This document shows positions 17,505 through 25,564 of a DNA stretch of 64,000 nt, piece by piece. Location of the stretch: contig NZ_MTJN01000002.1 in assembly GCF_002017865.1 (NCBI RefSeq), positions 2,108,001 to 2,172,000 on the forward strand. The letters are read 5' to 3'. Every line of letters begins with the position of its first letter. The first letter of the stretch is position 1. The stretch is from Rhodoferax fermentans. GTDB lineage: Bacteria; Pseudomonadota; Gammaproteobacteria; Burkholderiales; Burkholderiaceae_C. Below the pieces are notes generated by a model. That model did no database searches. It was not told where the DNA came from and worked only from the letters and a program-made list of their open reading frames with translations. Position numbers and translations under genes: made by a program.

Positions 17505-18314
17505 ATGACCACCTCTGATTCCCCGCTTGTACTTACCAGCCGCGAACCCCGTGGCCTGGTTACCCTGACATTAAACCGTCCAGACGCCTTCAACGCCTTG
17601 TCCGAGGCGCTGATGTCTGCCTTGCAACACGAGTTGGATGTCCTGGCCACCGATGACAGCGTGTCTGTGGTGGTGATTGCCGCCGCTGGCAAAGCCTTTT
17701 GTGCCGGGCACGACCTGCGCGAGATGTGCGCCCAACCCTCAGACAGTTACTACCAGGCGCTGTTCAAACAATGCGCCAGGCTGATGATGAGCATCCAGAA
17801 GTTCCCGGTGCCAGTGATCGCCCGGGTGCAGGGTGTGGCCACGGCGGCGGGTTGCCAGCTGGTGGCGATGTGTGACCTGGCGGTGGCGGCCAGCAACGCT
17901 CGCTTTGCGGTGAGTGGTGTCAATCTGGGCCTGTTTTGCAGCACCCCCGGTGTCGCCCTGTCGCGCAACCTGGGGCGCAAGGCGGCGTTCGAGATGCTGG
18001 TCACCGGTGAATTCATCAACGCCCAGAAAGCCCTGGCAGAAGGCTTAGTCAACCGCGTGGCCGAGCCGGACCGGCTAGACGCAGAGTTGGCCCGCCTGGT
18101 CGATAACATCCTGGCCAAACCCCGCGCTGCGATCACGCTTGGCAAAAGCCTGTTTTACCGCCAGCTGGAAAACGGCATCGAAGCCGCCTACCTGGACGCT
18201 GCCCAAACCATGGCCTGCAACATGATGGACAACAGCGCGCTCGAAGGGGTGCAGGCGTTTATCGAGAAGCGGCCGCCAAACTGGCAGCGCGCCGAGCCGA
18301 CGAGCCAATCTTGA
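17505..18314 (+). CDS. Enoyl-CoA hydratase/isomerase family protein
   Basis: Crotonase-superfamily protein of 269 aa. The oxyanion-hole segments are AAAGKAFCAGHDLREM and VQGVATAAGCQLVAMCDLAVAA. The first Glu typical of true hydratases (E-G/A-A-G) is replaced in the second segment, so a different CoA-dependent activity such as decarboxylation or isomerisation is possible. The 3' end overlaps the convergent MaoC-family gene by 56 bases. Confidence 0.85.
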   Translation: MTTSDSPLVLTSREPRGLVTLTLNRPDAFNALSEALMSALQHELDVLATDDSVSVVVIAAAGKAFCAGHDLREMCAQPSDSYYQALFKQCARLMMSIQKFPVPVIARVQGVATAAGCQLVAMCDLAVAASNARFAVSGVNLGLFCSTPGVALSRNLGRKAAFEMLVTGEFINAQKALAEGLVNRVAEPDRLDAELARLVDNILAKPRAAITLGKSLFYRQLENGIEAAYLDAAQTMACNMMDNSALEGVQAFIEKRPPNWQRAEPTSQS

Positions 18315-18717
18315 CCTGGGCCTGGCCGTCGATCACCACCACGTCTTTGACGCGGCAGGTGGTTTGCAGCGTGACCCGACCCTTGTCACCCATCTCCAGC
18401 ACGGTCACGGTGGCTTGCACCGTGTCACCCGGGCGCACCGGCGCCAGAAATGTCAGGTTCTGCGCCAGATAAATCGTGCCAGGGCCGGGCAGACGGTTGG
18501 CCAGCACGGCCGAGATCAGACTGGCCGACAACATGCCGTGGGCAATACGCCCCTTGAACGGTGTACTGGCGGCGTACTCCTCATTCAGATGCAAGGTGTT
18601 CACATCGGTGGACACCGCTGAGAACAGCAGAATGTCAGCCTCGGTGATGGTTTTGGCCAATGTGGCGGTCATGCCCACATGCAGGTCTTCAATGTCGTAA
18701 CCGTTTTGTTCGTTCAT
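18259..18717 (-). CDS. MaoC family (R)-specific hydratase-like protein
   Basis: Hot-dog-fold protein of 152 aa. The hydratase-2 motif is visible: DVNTLHLNEEYAASTPFKGRIAHGML, with catalytic Asp and His. Such proteins hydrate trans-2-enoyl-CoA to (R)-3-hydroxyacyl-CoA, often feeding polyhydroxyalkanoate synthesis. The chosen ATG has GGAGGATCCTTGT-like purine-rich sequence upstream in place of a perfect site (GGAGGATCC reads as CCACCATG... on the plus strand, so the ribosome site is ill-defined). The C-terminal 18 residues, rich in Ala, Arg and Ser, are encoded antisense to the enoyl-CoA hydratase gene and look like read-through extension. Confidence 0.86.
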   Translation of the reverse strand: MNEQNGYDIEDLHVGMTATLAKTITEADILLFSAVSTDVNTLHLNEEYAASTPFKGRIAHGMLSASLISAVLANRLPGPGTIYLAQNLTFLAPVRPGDTVQATVTVLEMGDKGRVTLQTTCRVKDVVVIDGQAQVKIGSSARRAASLAAASR

Positions 18718-18879
18718 GGTGGAGGATCCTTGTATTGGGATTCGCAGATTGTCATGCCATGCCAATCAGATGTGCATCGTCCGTCGACCCAGGTCATTGC
18801 TTCAATAGGCTTGATGATGGGTTCACACAAGGCCTGGCAAACCTATGCACCTCCACAAACATGTTTCACACCTCAATGA

Positions 18880-18920
18880 GGTGACAAAAATTGTCAGACA
18901 GAGCGCGCAAAGTGACAAAA
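18880..18920 (+). promoter_or_regulatory. Putative PilR-type upstream activating sites
   Basis: GTGACAAAAATTGTCAGACA followed by AGTGACAAAAATGG gives several GACA/TGTC half-sites, the sequence bound by the response regulator PilR upstream of pilA in Pseudomonas. They lie about 85-125 bases upstream of the sigma-54 promoter, a normal enhancer distance. Confidence 0.5.
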
Positions 18921-19002
18921 ATGGCTTGGCATTTTGAGGACTTATTACGCGCACTTGGCCAAAAAGTCGCTTGGAAAGCCACCCCAAGCCCGCTAACATC
19001 CC

Positions 19003-19018
19003 TGGCACGGAAGCTGCT
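19003..19018 (+). promoter_or_regulatory. Sigma-54 promoter of pilA
   Basis: TGGCACGGAAGCTGCT matches the -24/-12 consensus TGGCACG-N4-TTGCW with one mismatch. The predicted start site is near 19028, leaving a leader of about 40 nt before the pilA ATG. PilA expression is RpoN/PilSR dependent in well-studied relatives. Confidence 0.75.
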
Positions 19019-19067
19019 GACTGGGCAGGGTTACCGTTTTCTTTTTCTTCACCTCAAGGAGCTAGTC

Positions 19068-19481
19068 ATGAAGCGTTCTATGCAACAGGGTTTTACCCTG
19101 ATCGAATTGATGATTGTGGTTGCAATCATCGGTATTTTGGCGGCTGTGGCCTTGCCAGCTTATCAGGATTACACCAACCGCGCCAAGGCATCTGAAGTTG
19201 TCTTAGCGGCTAGTGCAGCCCGCACATGTGTGAGTGAGGTTGTCCAATCCAATGGACTGAGCGGTCTGTCGGCTGCATGTGGAGATGGATTCGTCGCTAC
19301 CAAGTATGCGAAGGGTCTTAGTGTTGGCGACACTACTGGGGTTATTACTGTGTCCGGGCAAATCGTTGCAGCAAACGACTTGATCGTCACTTTAACACCC
19401 ACATTGGTGTCAAGCCAAATTACTGAATGGAAATGCGCAGGTTCTGGAACCCCGAAATGGCTGCCAGCTTCTTGCAAGTAA
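19068..19481 (+). CDS. pilA: Type IV major pilin PilA
   Basis: Type IVa prepilin of 137 aa. The leader MKRSMQQG is cleaved before Phe; the mature N-terminus [20 protein letters not shown] is canonical, with Glu5. The C-terminal domain carries Cys pairs (RTCVSE, AACGDG, EWKCAG, PASCK) suitable for two disulphides, the last forming the D-region loop. Start is fixed by AAGGAG seven bases upstream. A sigma-54 promoter and PilR-like sites precede it and an intrinsic terminator follows. The downstream gene encodes a pilin-glycosylase-type ligase, suggesting the pilin is glycosylated. Confidence 0.96.
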   Translation: MKRSMQQGFTLIELMIVVAIIGILAAVALPAYQDYTNRAKASEVVLAASAARTCVSEVVQSNGLSGLSAACGDGFVATKYAKGLSVGDTTGVITVSGQIVAANDLIVTLTPTLVSSQITEWKCAGSGTPKWLPASCK

Positions 19482-19493
19482 ACTGATTTACAC

Positions 19494-19526
19494 AAAAAAT
19501 GGGGAGCATGGCTCCCCATTTTTATT
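19494..19526 (+). terminator. Intrinsic terminator of pilA
   Basis: AAAAATGGGGAGC-ATG-GCTCCCCATTTTTATT: ten or more paired bases with an A-run before and a T-run after. It could act in both directions and limits transcription into the ligase gene. Confidence 0.9.
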
Positions 19527-19534
19527 TGTCAAAT

Positions 19535-21211
19535 ATGAATCCAATAATTAGTAGGTTTTGGTTGGCTTTTGCTGCTGTTGCATTGTCACTGGCATGGATA
19601 CTTCCAAACCACTCGATACCTTGGCTTGGATTTCATGGGGATGCATGGTGCTCAACAATACTATTAATTGTTTCAATATTTATTTTCGCAAGAAAAAATT
19701 TTGAGATGCAATGGAGTATTGCATCAGCAACCTGCTTATTCATTGCCACAATCCCTGCCCTGCAGTATATTTTTAACTTAATTCCCATATTCGGAGTTGC
19801 ATGGATTAATGCAACCTACATTTTTGGTTTTTCGTTGGCTATATTGACCGGTGCAGCATGGGAAAAGACTACACCAAATCAAGTCGGCGACTATTTATTT
19901 CTGTCAATTGGAATTGCATCTGCAATATCTATTGGTTTGCAGTTACATCAGTTCTTTCGTTTAGATAGTATTGGCCCCTGGATATTAATGTCTTCAGGAA
20001 CTCGACATTATGCCAATATGGCTCAGCCAAATCAACTTGCAAGTCTATTGTTGCTGGGAACACTAGCTTGTTGGTGGGGATTCTGGAGAAAACTCATTGG
20101 ACCATACACAGCTCTTTTAATAGCTGCTTTATTTCTATTCGGTACAGCCCTAACCGAATCTCGAACAGCTTGGCTCAATGTCATGCTTATAGTTGTAGCA
20201 AGTTTAATCTGGCATAAATTGATCCCTTCGAAGTCATTTATTTACGGCATCCTAGGATTATCAATATTTTTCGCTGTCTGTGTTCTCAATTTGACAACAA
20301 TCAACGAAGCACTTGGAGGTGGTTTGCCGGTAGAGTACCGATCCGCTTCAAACGACCCTCGTTGGGCAGCCTGGGTGATGTTTTTGAAGGCCGCAGTCCA
20401 CGAGCCATTTTTCGGTTTCGGCTGGGGACAACTGGGGCACGCTCAATTTTTGATGATGGATGAAAAAATATCCTTCGGTGGGAGTTTTTTGCAAGCTCAT
20501 AACCTCTTCATTGATTTGATTTTGTGGAATGGAATTCCATTAGGACTTGGCATCAGCATTTTTTTGATTTGGTGGTTCTTGTCAACAGCCAAAAATCTCA
20601 CGAACCTCGCACAGCTGATGAGTTTTCTTTTCCTAATGGTGCTGGGCGTGCATTCAATGTTGGAATATCCACTACAGTATGCTTATTTTTTGCTTCCTGC
20701 AGGCATGATCATGGGCAGTCTCGAAACATCTTTGAACCATAAGAGCATCCGTATCTCTCATAAATTTCCCATTATTGTTGTCCTGATTTTGGGAATATGT
20801 GCTTTGCCAATAACGATACGCGATTATTTTCGAGTAGAGGATAGTTTTTATGGATTGAGGTTTGAACAAAAAAAAATTGCTTCTGACTATCCCAAGACAC
20901 CACCAGATGTCATTGCCTTGACTCAATGGCGCGATTACATCATTTTTGCTCGCATGGAGCCTACACCAAACATAAATCCAGACCGCATAGCATGGATGAA
21001 GAATCTGGTATCCACGGTTCCCAGCGCCTATGGCATGTATAAACTTGCATCATTTTTGGCGGTAAATGACAGCCCCCTCGAGGCGAGTCAATGGCTCAGG
21101 CGGTTATGCCAAACCTCACCAAGCGATCAATGTGAAATAATTAGGAACGAATGGGCAAGTCAGTCAGAGATGAATTCAAAAATTGGTGGTATTCCCTGGC
21201 CAAATAAATAG
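19535..21211 (+). CDS. O-antigen ligase / pilin oligosaccharyltransferase family protein (AT-rich)
   Basis: Inner-membrane protein of 558 aa with about 11-12 hydrophobic segments in the first 420 residues and a soluble tail. The Wzy_C/PglL signature is present: the large periplasmic loop ends in LQAHNLFIDLILWNGIPLGL and is followed by LEYPLQYAYFLLPAGMIMG. Its place directly after pilA matches pilA-tfpO/pilO loci, where the enzyme transfers a glycan to pilin. Base composition is far more AT-rich than all neighbours except pilA's 3' part, suggesting acquisition together with the pilin. A following homologue is GC-rich. Confidence 0.85.
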   Translation: MNPIISRFWLAFAAVALSLAWILPNHSIPWLGFHGDAWCSTILLIVSIFIFARKNFEMQWSIASATCLFIATIPALQYIFNLIPIFGVAWINATYIFGFSLAILTGAAWEKTTPNQVGDYLFLSIGIASAISIGLQLHQFFRLDSIGPWILMSSGTRHYANMAQPNQLASLLLLGTLACWWGFWRKLIGPYTALLIAALFLFGTALTESRTAWLNVMLIVVASLIWHKLIPSKSFIYGILGLSIFFAVCVLNLTTINEALGGGLPVEYRSASNDPRWAAWVMFLKAAVHEPFFGFGWGQLGHAQFLMMDEKISFGGSFLQAHNLFIDLILWNGIPLGLGISIFLIWWFLSTAKNLTNLAQLMSFLFLMVLGVHSMLEYPLQYAYFLLPAGMIMGSLETSLNHKSIRISHKFPIIVVLILGICALPITIRDYFRVEDSFYGLRFEQKKIASDYPKTPPDVIALTQWRDYIIFARMEPTPNINPDRIAWMKNLVSTVPSAYGMYKLASFLAVNDSPLEASQWLRRLCQTSPSDQCEIIRNEWASQSEMNSKIGGIPWPNK

Positions 21212-21360
21212 CGAATAAAACAATCAAGAACTGGACGCAAACAGATTGCTTGATGGAACTTTTTTGCCAAACTAATCTAGTTTACTAGCTAATAATCCTG
21301 CACATCTTTGATCAAATGCAGTTTCTAGACCTAACGTAACAACTCGACACCTGTCGGTCA

Positions 21361-22938
21361 ATGCTTCCTGTTGCACTTTTCATATTCATCCTCCTCCCCT
21401 GGCTGAACCCGTTTTCACCTGGCCCCACGGCGCAGGTGGTGCCCTTGTTGTTTGCCTGGGCCTGTGCAGCCGGGGTGCTGCTGACGCTGGTCTTTGATCG
21501 GCAGCGCGGTGAAAACCAGCAGATGGTGAAAGCCGTGGTGTTGGCTTGGTCCTTGGCGGCAGTGGTAAGTGCAGTGCTGGGCCTGTTGCAGTACTTTGGC
21601 CAAACGGCTGTGTTTGGCATCTGGGTCAACCACACCGAGCTGGGCCAGGCGTTTGGCAACTTGCGCCAGCGCAACCAGTTTGCGACGTTGCTGAGCATCG
21701 GGCTGGTGGCGCTGTTGTGGCTGGTGGCCCGCTCGGCGTCTTACACCACGACGGCGGCGCCGGTGGGGATGCTGCGGCTGCGGCCGAGCCAGCCGCGCTC
21801 GGCGTGGCCGTCGGCACGGTTGACACTGGTGCTGGTCGCTGCGGTCGTGTTGGGTGCGGGCAATGCCGCCTCGGCGTCACGCACCGGGCTGTTGCAGCTG
21901 GTGCTGATTCTGCTGCTGAGCCTGTGGTGGCAGCGCAAGGTGCCCAGACCTCAGGCTCGTCGCGTTTTGACGGTGGTGCTGGCGGCGCTGATCGCTTACG
22001 CGGTGGCAAGTGTTGCCCTGCCTTGGCTGGCCGGCCTGGACCCTCTCAGCAGCGGCGCTTGGGCGCGTCTGCGGGCGGGTGATCCGGCCTGCGCCAGCCG
22101 ACTCACGCTGTGGGGCAATGTGCTGCATCTGATCTCTCTCAAGCCCTGGACGGGTTGGGGCTGGGGTGAACTGGACTACGCCCACTTCATCACGCTGTAC
22201 CCGGGCACCCGGTTTTGTGACATTCTGGACAACGCCCACAACCTGCCGCTGCACCTGGCGGTGGAACTGGGCCTGCCTGTTGCGCTGGGGCTGTGTGGCC
22301 TGGTCCTTTGGCTGCTGTGGCGTGGCCAGCCCTGGCGCGAACGGCACCCGACACGCCAGTTGGCCTGGGGCATGCTGGCGGTGATTGCGTTACACAGCCT
22401 GCTGGAGTACCCGCTGTGGTACGGGCCGTTCCAGATGGCTGCGGCCTTGAGTCTGTGGTTGTTGTGGTGGGTGCCGCCGCATGGTGGTTTGGCCTGTACT
22501 TACAAGCATTCTTGTGCTCCAGCCCTCTATATCTGTGGGCTGTCTGCTATTGTTTTGGTGGCCTATTGCAGTTTTGCCTATAGGAACTATTACCTGGCCA
22601 GCCAGATCTATCTGGACCCAGACCAACGCGCCAGCGCTTACCGCGAACACACGCTGGACAAAGTCCGCCGTGTCTGGCTGTACCAGGACCCGGTGCGTTT
22701 TGCCGAACTGACCATCACCACGCTGACCCCCGCCAATGCGCCTGCCATCAACACCCTGGCCAAAAACATGCTGCACTTTTCACCCGAGGCTCGCGTGGTG
22801 GAGCTGCTGCTCAACAGCGCCTTGCTGCTGGGTCGTAACGGTGAAGTGGCTTTTTACGCTGCACGTTATCGGGCGGCGTTTCCCAAGGACTATGCGGTGT
22901 GGGCTGCCAAACATGGTGCGGCAGCGCCCGCACTGTGA
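21361..22938 (+). CDS. O-antigen ligase / PglL-type oligosaccharyltransferase family protein (GC-rich paralogue)
   Basis: Membrane protein of 525 aa, paralogous to the preceding ligase: NLRQRNQFATLLSIGL, GWGWGELDYAHF, DNAHNLPLHLAVELGLPVAL and LLEYPLWYGPFQMAAA are the Wzy_C/PglL landmarks, and a C-terminal soluble segment follows. It likely transfers lipid-linked glycans to pilin or LPS; the acceptor is not evident. It has the GC content of the chromosome, so it may be the resident enzyme beside a newly acquired one. No clear ribosome site precedes the ATG. An AT-rich palindromic mini-repeat lies within it at 22515-22562. Confidence 0.85.
   Translation: MLPVALFIFILLPWLNPFSPGPTAQVVPLLFAWACAAGVLLTLVFDRQRGENQQMVKAVVLAWSLAAVVSAVLGLLQYFGQTAVFGIWVNHTELGQAFGNLRQRNQFATLLSIGLVALLWLVARSASYTTTAAPVGMLRLRPSQPRSAWPSARLTLVLVAAVVLGAGNAASASRTGLLQLVLILLLSLWWQRKVPRPQARRVLTVVLAALIAYAVASVALPWLAGLDPLSSGAWARLRAGDPACASRLTLWGNVLHLISLKPWTGWGWGELDYAHFITLYPGTRFCDILDNAHNLPLHLAVELGLPVALGLCGLVLWLLWRGQPWRERHPTRQLAWGMLAVIALHSLLEYPLWYGPFQMAAALSLWLLWWVPPHGGLACTYKHSCAPALYICGLSAIVLVAYCSFAYRNYYLASQIYLDPDQRASAYREHTLDKVRRVWLYQDPVRFAELTITTLTPANAPAINTLAKNMLHFSPEARVVELLLNSALLLGRNGEVAFYAARYRAAFPKDYAVWAAKHGAAAPAL
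22515..22562. repeat. AT-rich palindromic mini-repeat, in frame in ligase paralogue
   Basis: CTCCAGCCCTCTATATCTGT, then GGGCTGTCTGCTATTGTTTT. The dyad AGCCC...GGGCT and the GCTATTGTTTT tail match the family. It codes for part of a hydrophobic segment and is read through without a stop. Confidence 0.6.
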
Positions 22939-22951
22939 GCCAGTCGGCGGC

Positions 22952-23443
22952 CTACCCAGCCGCCACAAAGCTGCCTGACTTGCCGCCATGTTTTTCCAGC
23001 AGCTGGCAGCCGGTGATGACCATGCCGCGATCCACCGCCTTGCACATGTCGTAGATGGTCAGCAGCGCCACCTGCAGCGCGGTCAGGGCTTCCATCTCGA
23101 CGCCGGTGGGGCCCACGGTTTCGGCGGTCACGGTGCAGAAAACGGCGCTAGCCCTTGTTGAATCAGCCTGGATCACTTCAAACTCAATAGCCACCCGGGT
23201 CAGCGCCAACGGGTGGCACAGTGGGATGAGTTCGCTGGTTTTTTTGGCCGCCATGATGCCGGCCACGCGGGCGATGCCCAGCACATCACCTTTTTTGGCA
23301 CTGCCCCCGGTGATCAGCGCCAGCGTATCGGGCCGCATCTCGATGCGGCCAGCTGCCACTGCCACACGGTGGGTGGCGGCCTTGCTGGCCACATCGACCA
23401 TGTGGGCCTGACCTTGTGCGTCAAAATGGGTGAGGGTGCTCAT
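22952..23443 (-). CDS. moaC: Cyclic pyranopterin monophosphate synthase MoaC
   Basis: Second enzyme of molybdenum-cofactor synthesis, 163 aa. Diagnostic motifs: [74 protein letters not shown] and the terminal KHGGKSG. The start at [11 protein letters not shown] is preferred over an upstream in-frame ATG five codons earlier. AT-rich bases 23143-23192 resemble the palindromic mini-repeat and encode [13 protein letters not shown]. It is convergent with the ligase paralogue. Confidence 0.94.
   Translation of the reverse strand: MSTLTHFDAQGQAHMVDVASKAATHRVAVAAGRIEMRPDTLALITGGSAKKGDVLGIARVAGIMAAKKTSELIPLCHPLALTRVAIEFEVIQADSTRASAVFCTVTAETVGPTGVEMEALTALQVALLTIYDMCKAVDRGMVITGCQLLEKHGGKSGSFVAAG
23143..23192. 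repeat. AT-rich palindromic mini-repeat, in frame in moaC
   Basis: GCTAGCCCTTGTTGAATCAG, then CTTCAAACTCAATAG; resembles the copies at 7361-7432 and 9021-9075. The reading frame of moaC is intact. Confidence 0.6.
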
Positions 23444-23563
23444 GACAAACCGTTTCAATAAAGGGGACTGGGCAGGCCGGTGGGACCGAACCTTTACACG
23501 CGGCTGGCATCATACGGGCTGACGCGCACCACAGGCGCTAACCATGGACCTTCTTGGGACTGT

Positions 23564-25195
23564 ATGCCACACAAATCACTAATGAATAATCGGCCTCTAG
23601 CCCTTATCAATAAAGGGCGTATAGCTATTGTTTTGGCAGTGGCTTGTGCTTGGCTGCCCGCCAGCCTGACAGCCCAGACACCCATGCCTGGCAGCACCGA
23701 CAGTGCCTCGTCAAGCTTGCCGCAACTCGGCGACGGCAGCGCCCTGGCCAGCGCTGAAGAGCGCCGCCTGGGTGACCGCATTGCGGCCGAGCTGTTTCGT
23801 GACCCCGATTACCTGGATGACCCGGTGCTGGCCGACTATGTGCAAGGGGTCTGGCAGCCGCTGCTGGCCGCTGCCCGCCTGCGTGGCGAACTGACACCCG
23901 AGCTGGACGAACGTTTTGCCTGGCACATCATGCTGGGGCGCGACCGCACGGTCAACGCCTTTGCCCTGCCCGGTGGTTACCTGGGGGTGAACCTGGGGCT
24001 GCTGGCGGTGGTGAGCAGCCGCGACGAGCTGGCCTCGGTGCTGGGTCACGAGCTCAGCCACGTCACCCAGCGCCATATCTCGCGTCTGATTGCCAAGGAC
24101 AGCGCGCAAACACCGTGGCTGATCGGCGCCATGATCCTGGGCGCACTGGCCGCCAGCAAAAGCGCCGACGCGGGCAGTGCGCTGATGGTAGGCGGGCAGG
24201 CCGTGGCGGCGCAAAACCAGCTCAATTTTTCACGCGACATGGAGCGGGAGGCCGACCGTGTCGGTTTTGGCGTGATGACCCAGGCCGGTTTTGACCCGCT
24301 AGGTTTTGTCACCATGTTTGACAAGCTGCAGCAGGCCGCACGTCTCAACGACAGCGGCAACTACCCCTACCTGCGCAGCCACCCGCTGACCACCGAACGC
24401 ATCGCCGACATGCAGTCGCGCCTGCCGCTCGGTGCGCCACATGCGGTGGCTACCGCACCCACCCTGCTGCACGCCATGATGAGCACCCGCGCCAAGGTCT
24501 TGTCCAACCCCGGTGTGGATGCCTTGCGCAGCTGGCTGGCCCAAGCCGATGATGCGGGCTCTCGCATGTTGCCAGTGGCACAACAGGCCGGCACGGTGTA
24601 TGGCGCCGCCCTGGCCGCCAGCCTGCTGCGCGAACCGGTGCAAGCGCGGCGTTATCTGGCCCGGCTGCAAACCCTGACGGCGGTGGATATGCAGGCGACG
24701 GCGCCGGTGCGCTGGCTGGGTGCAGAGATTGACCTGAACGCACGTGACCTGACACCAGCACAACTGGCGAGCCTAGCGACCAGCCTGGGCTTGACCCAGG
24801 GCGCCAGCTTGCCGCTGGCCCAGATGCGCCGCCCGCTGCTGATCTTGCAGGCCCAATTGGCCTTGCAGCTCAAACAGGCTGACATCTTGAGTCAAAGTAT
24901 CCAGAACCTGCAAACCTGGCTCAGTAACCAGCCGCAGGACGCCTTGGTCTGGCAGACGCTGGCGGGTTTGTATGGGGCGCAGAACCAGGGTTTGCGCGCC
25001 CTGCGCGCCGAAGCCGAAGCGCAAGCTGCGCGGCTGGACTACACCGGTGCCATGGACCGTCTACGTGCCGCACAAGACCTGATGCGCAGCAACGAGGCAC
25101 TGGGGCGGGCGGCCGACCACATCGACGCATCGATCATCGACACACGCCAGCGCCAGATCGCGGAATTACTTAAACAGCAGGCGCTCAAACACTGA
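23564..25195 (+). CDS. Periplasmic M48 metalloprotease with TPR-like tail (BepA/YfgC-like)
   Basis: Secreted zinc protease of about 543 aa that resembles BepA, which acts in outer-membrane protein quality control. A signal peptide (GRIAIVLAVACAWLPASLTAQ) is followed by LGDRIAAELFRDPDYLDDPVLADYV, the HELSHVTQRH zinc site, EREADRVGFGVMTQAGFDP and a helical C-terminal half with TPR-like periodicity. The start could be the ATG at 23564 or at 23582. The first codons after 23582 are supplied by a palindromic mini-repeat (23588-23636). The 3' end overlaps the convergent holin-like gene by 30 bases. Confidence 0.88.
   Translation: MPHKSLMNNRPLALINKGRIAIVLAVACAWLPASLTAQTPMPGSTDSASSSLPQLGDGSALASAEERRLGDRIAAELFRDPDYLDDPVLADYVQGVWQPLLAAARLRGELTPELDERFAWHIMLGRDRTVNAFALPGGYLGVNLGLLAVVSSRDELASVLGHELSHVTQRHISRLIAKDSAQTPWLIGAMILGALAASKSADAGSALMVGGQAVAAQNQLNFSRDMEREADRVGFGVMTQAGFDPLGFVTMFDKLQQAARLNDSGNYPYLRSHPLTTERIADMQSRLPLGAPHAVATAPTLLHAMMSTRAKVLSNPGVDALRSWLAQADDAGSRMLPVAQQAGTVYGAALAASLLREPVQARRYLARLQTLTAVDMQATAPVRWLGAEIDLNARDLTPAQLASLATSLGLTQGASLPLAQMRRPLLILQAQLALQLKQADILSQSIQNLQTWLSNQPQDALVWQTLAGLYGAQNQGLRALRAEAEAQAARLDYTGAMDRLRAAQDLMRSNEALGRAADHIDASIIDTRQRQIAELLKQQALKH
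23588..23636. repeat. AT-rich palindromic mini-repeat forming the signal-peptide coding region
   Basis: GGCCTCTAGCCCTTATCAAT, then AAAGGGCGTATAGCTATTGT: nearly the same as the copy at 13338-13389. Translated as RPLALINKGRIAIVLA at the N-terminus of the M48 protease. Confidence 0.85.
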
Positions 25196-25516
25196 GTCGA
25201 TCGCCATCCCGAGCACGGAGTAAATCAGCGAGCCCAGCAGCGCCGCACCAAAGCCTTGCACATAAAAGCCCTCCAGCACACCCGAGGCAGCCCAGAACAT
25301 CAGGGCATTGATGACAAACAGGAACAGCCCGAGCGTGACCAGGGTCACGGGCAAGGTGAGCAGCACCAGCACCGGGCGCAACACCATGTTGAACAGCCCG
25401 ATCACCAACGCAGCTTTCATGGCCGCACCAAAACTGCCAACCACCACGCCGGGATAAAGATAGGCCACACACAGCAGGGCGGCGGCGCTGAGCAACCATT
25501 TGAGGATAAGTTTCAT
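25166..25516 (-). CDS. Phage holin family membrane protein (YvlD-like)
   Basis: Small integral membrane protein of 116 aa with four hydrophobic helices, matching the Phage_holin_4_2/YvlD family: GLFNMVLRPVLVLLTLPVTLVTLGLFLFVINALMFW. Despite the name, chromosomal members are widespread and are not lysis proteins; the function is unknown. It overlaps the M48 gene tail to tail by 30 bases. Confidence 0.85.
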   Translation of the reverse strand: MKLILKWLLSAAALLCVAYLYPGVVVGSFGAAMKAALVIGLFNMVLRPVLVLLTLPVTLVTLGLFLFVINALMFWAASGVLEGFYVQGFGAALLGSLIYSVLGMAIDSVFERLLFK

Positions 25517-25564
25517 GGGGGACAGCTTAACCCCAAAACCCGGCCTGACCCGGTCGCAAGGGGT

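Larger units (their letters stand above)
18718..19067. other. pilA upstream control region
   Basis: Gene-free, AT-richer than its flanks. It holds clustered GACA/TGTC half-sites (18880-18920) and a near-consensus sigma-54 promoter (19003-19018). Nothing else is evident. Confidence 0.6.

Noticed and set aside
25166..25516. Prophage origin for the holin-like gene
   Set aside because: No other phage gene nearby; the family is mostly chromosomal and not lytic.
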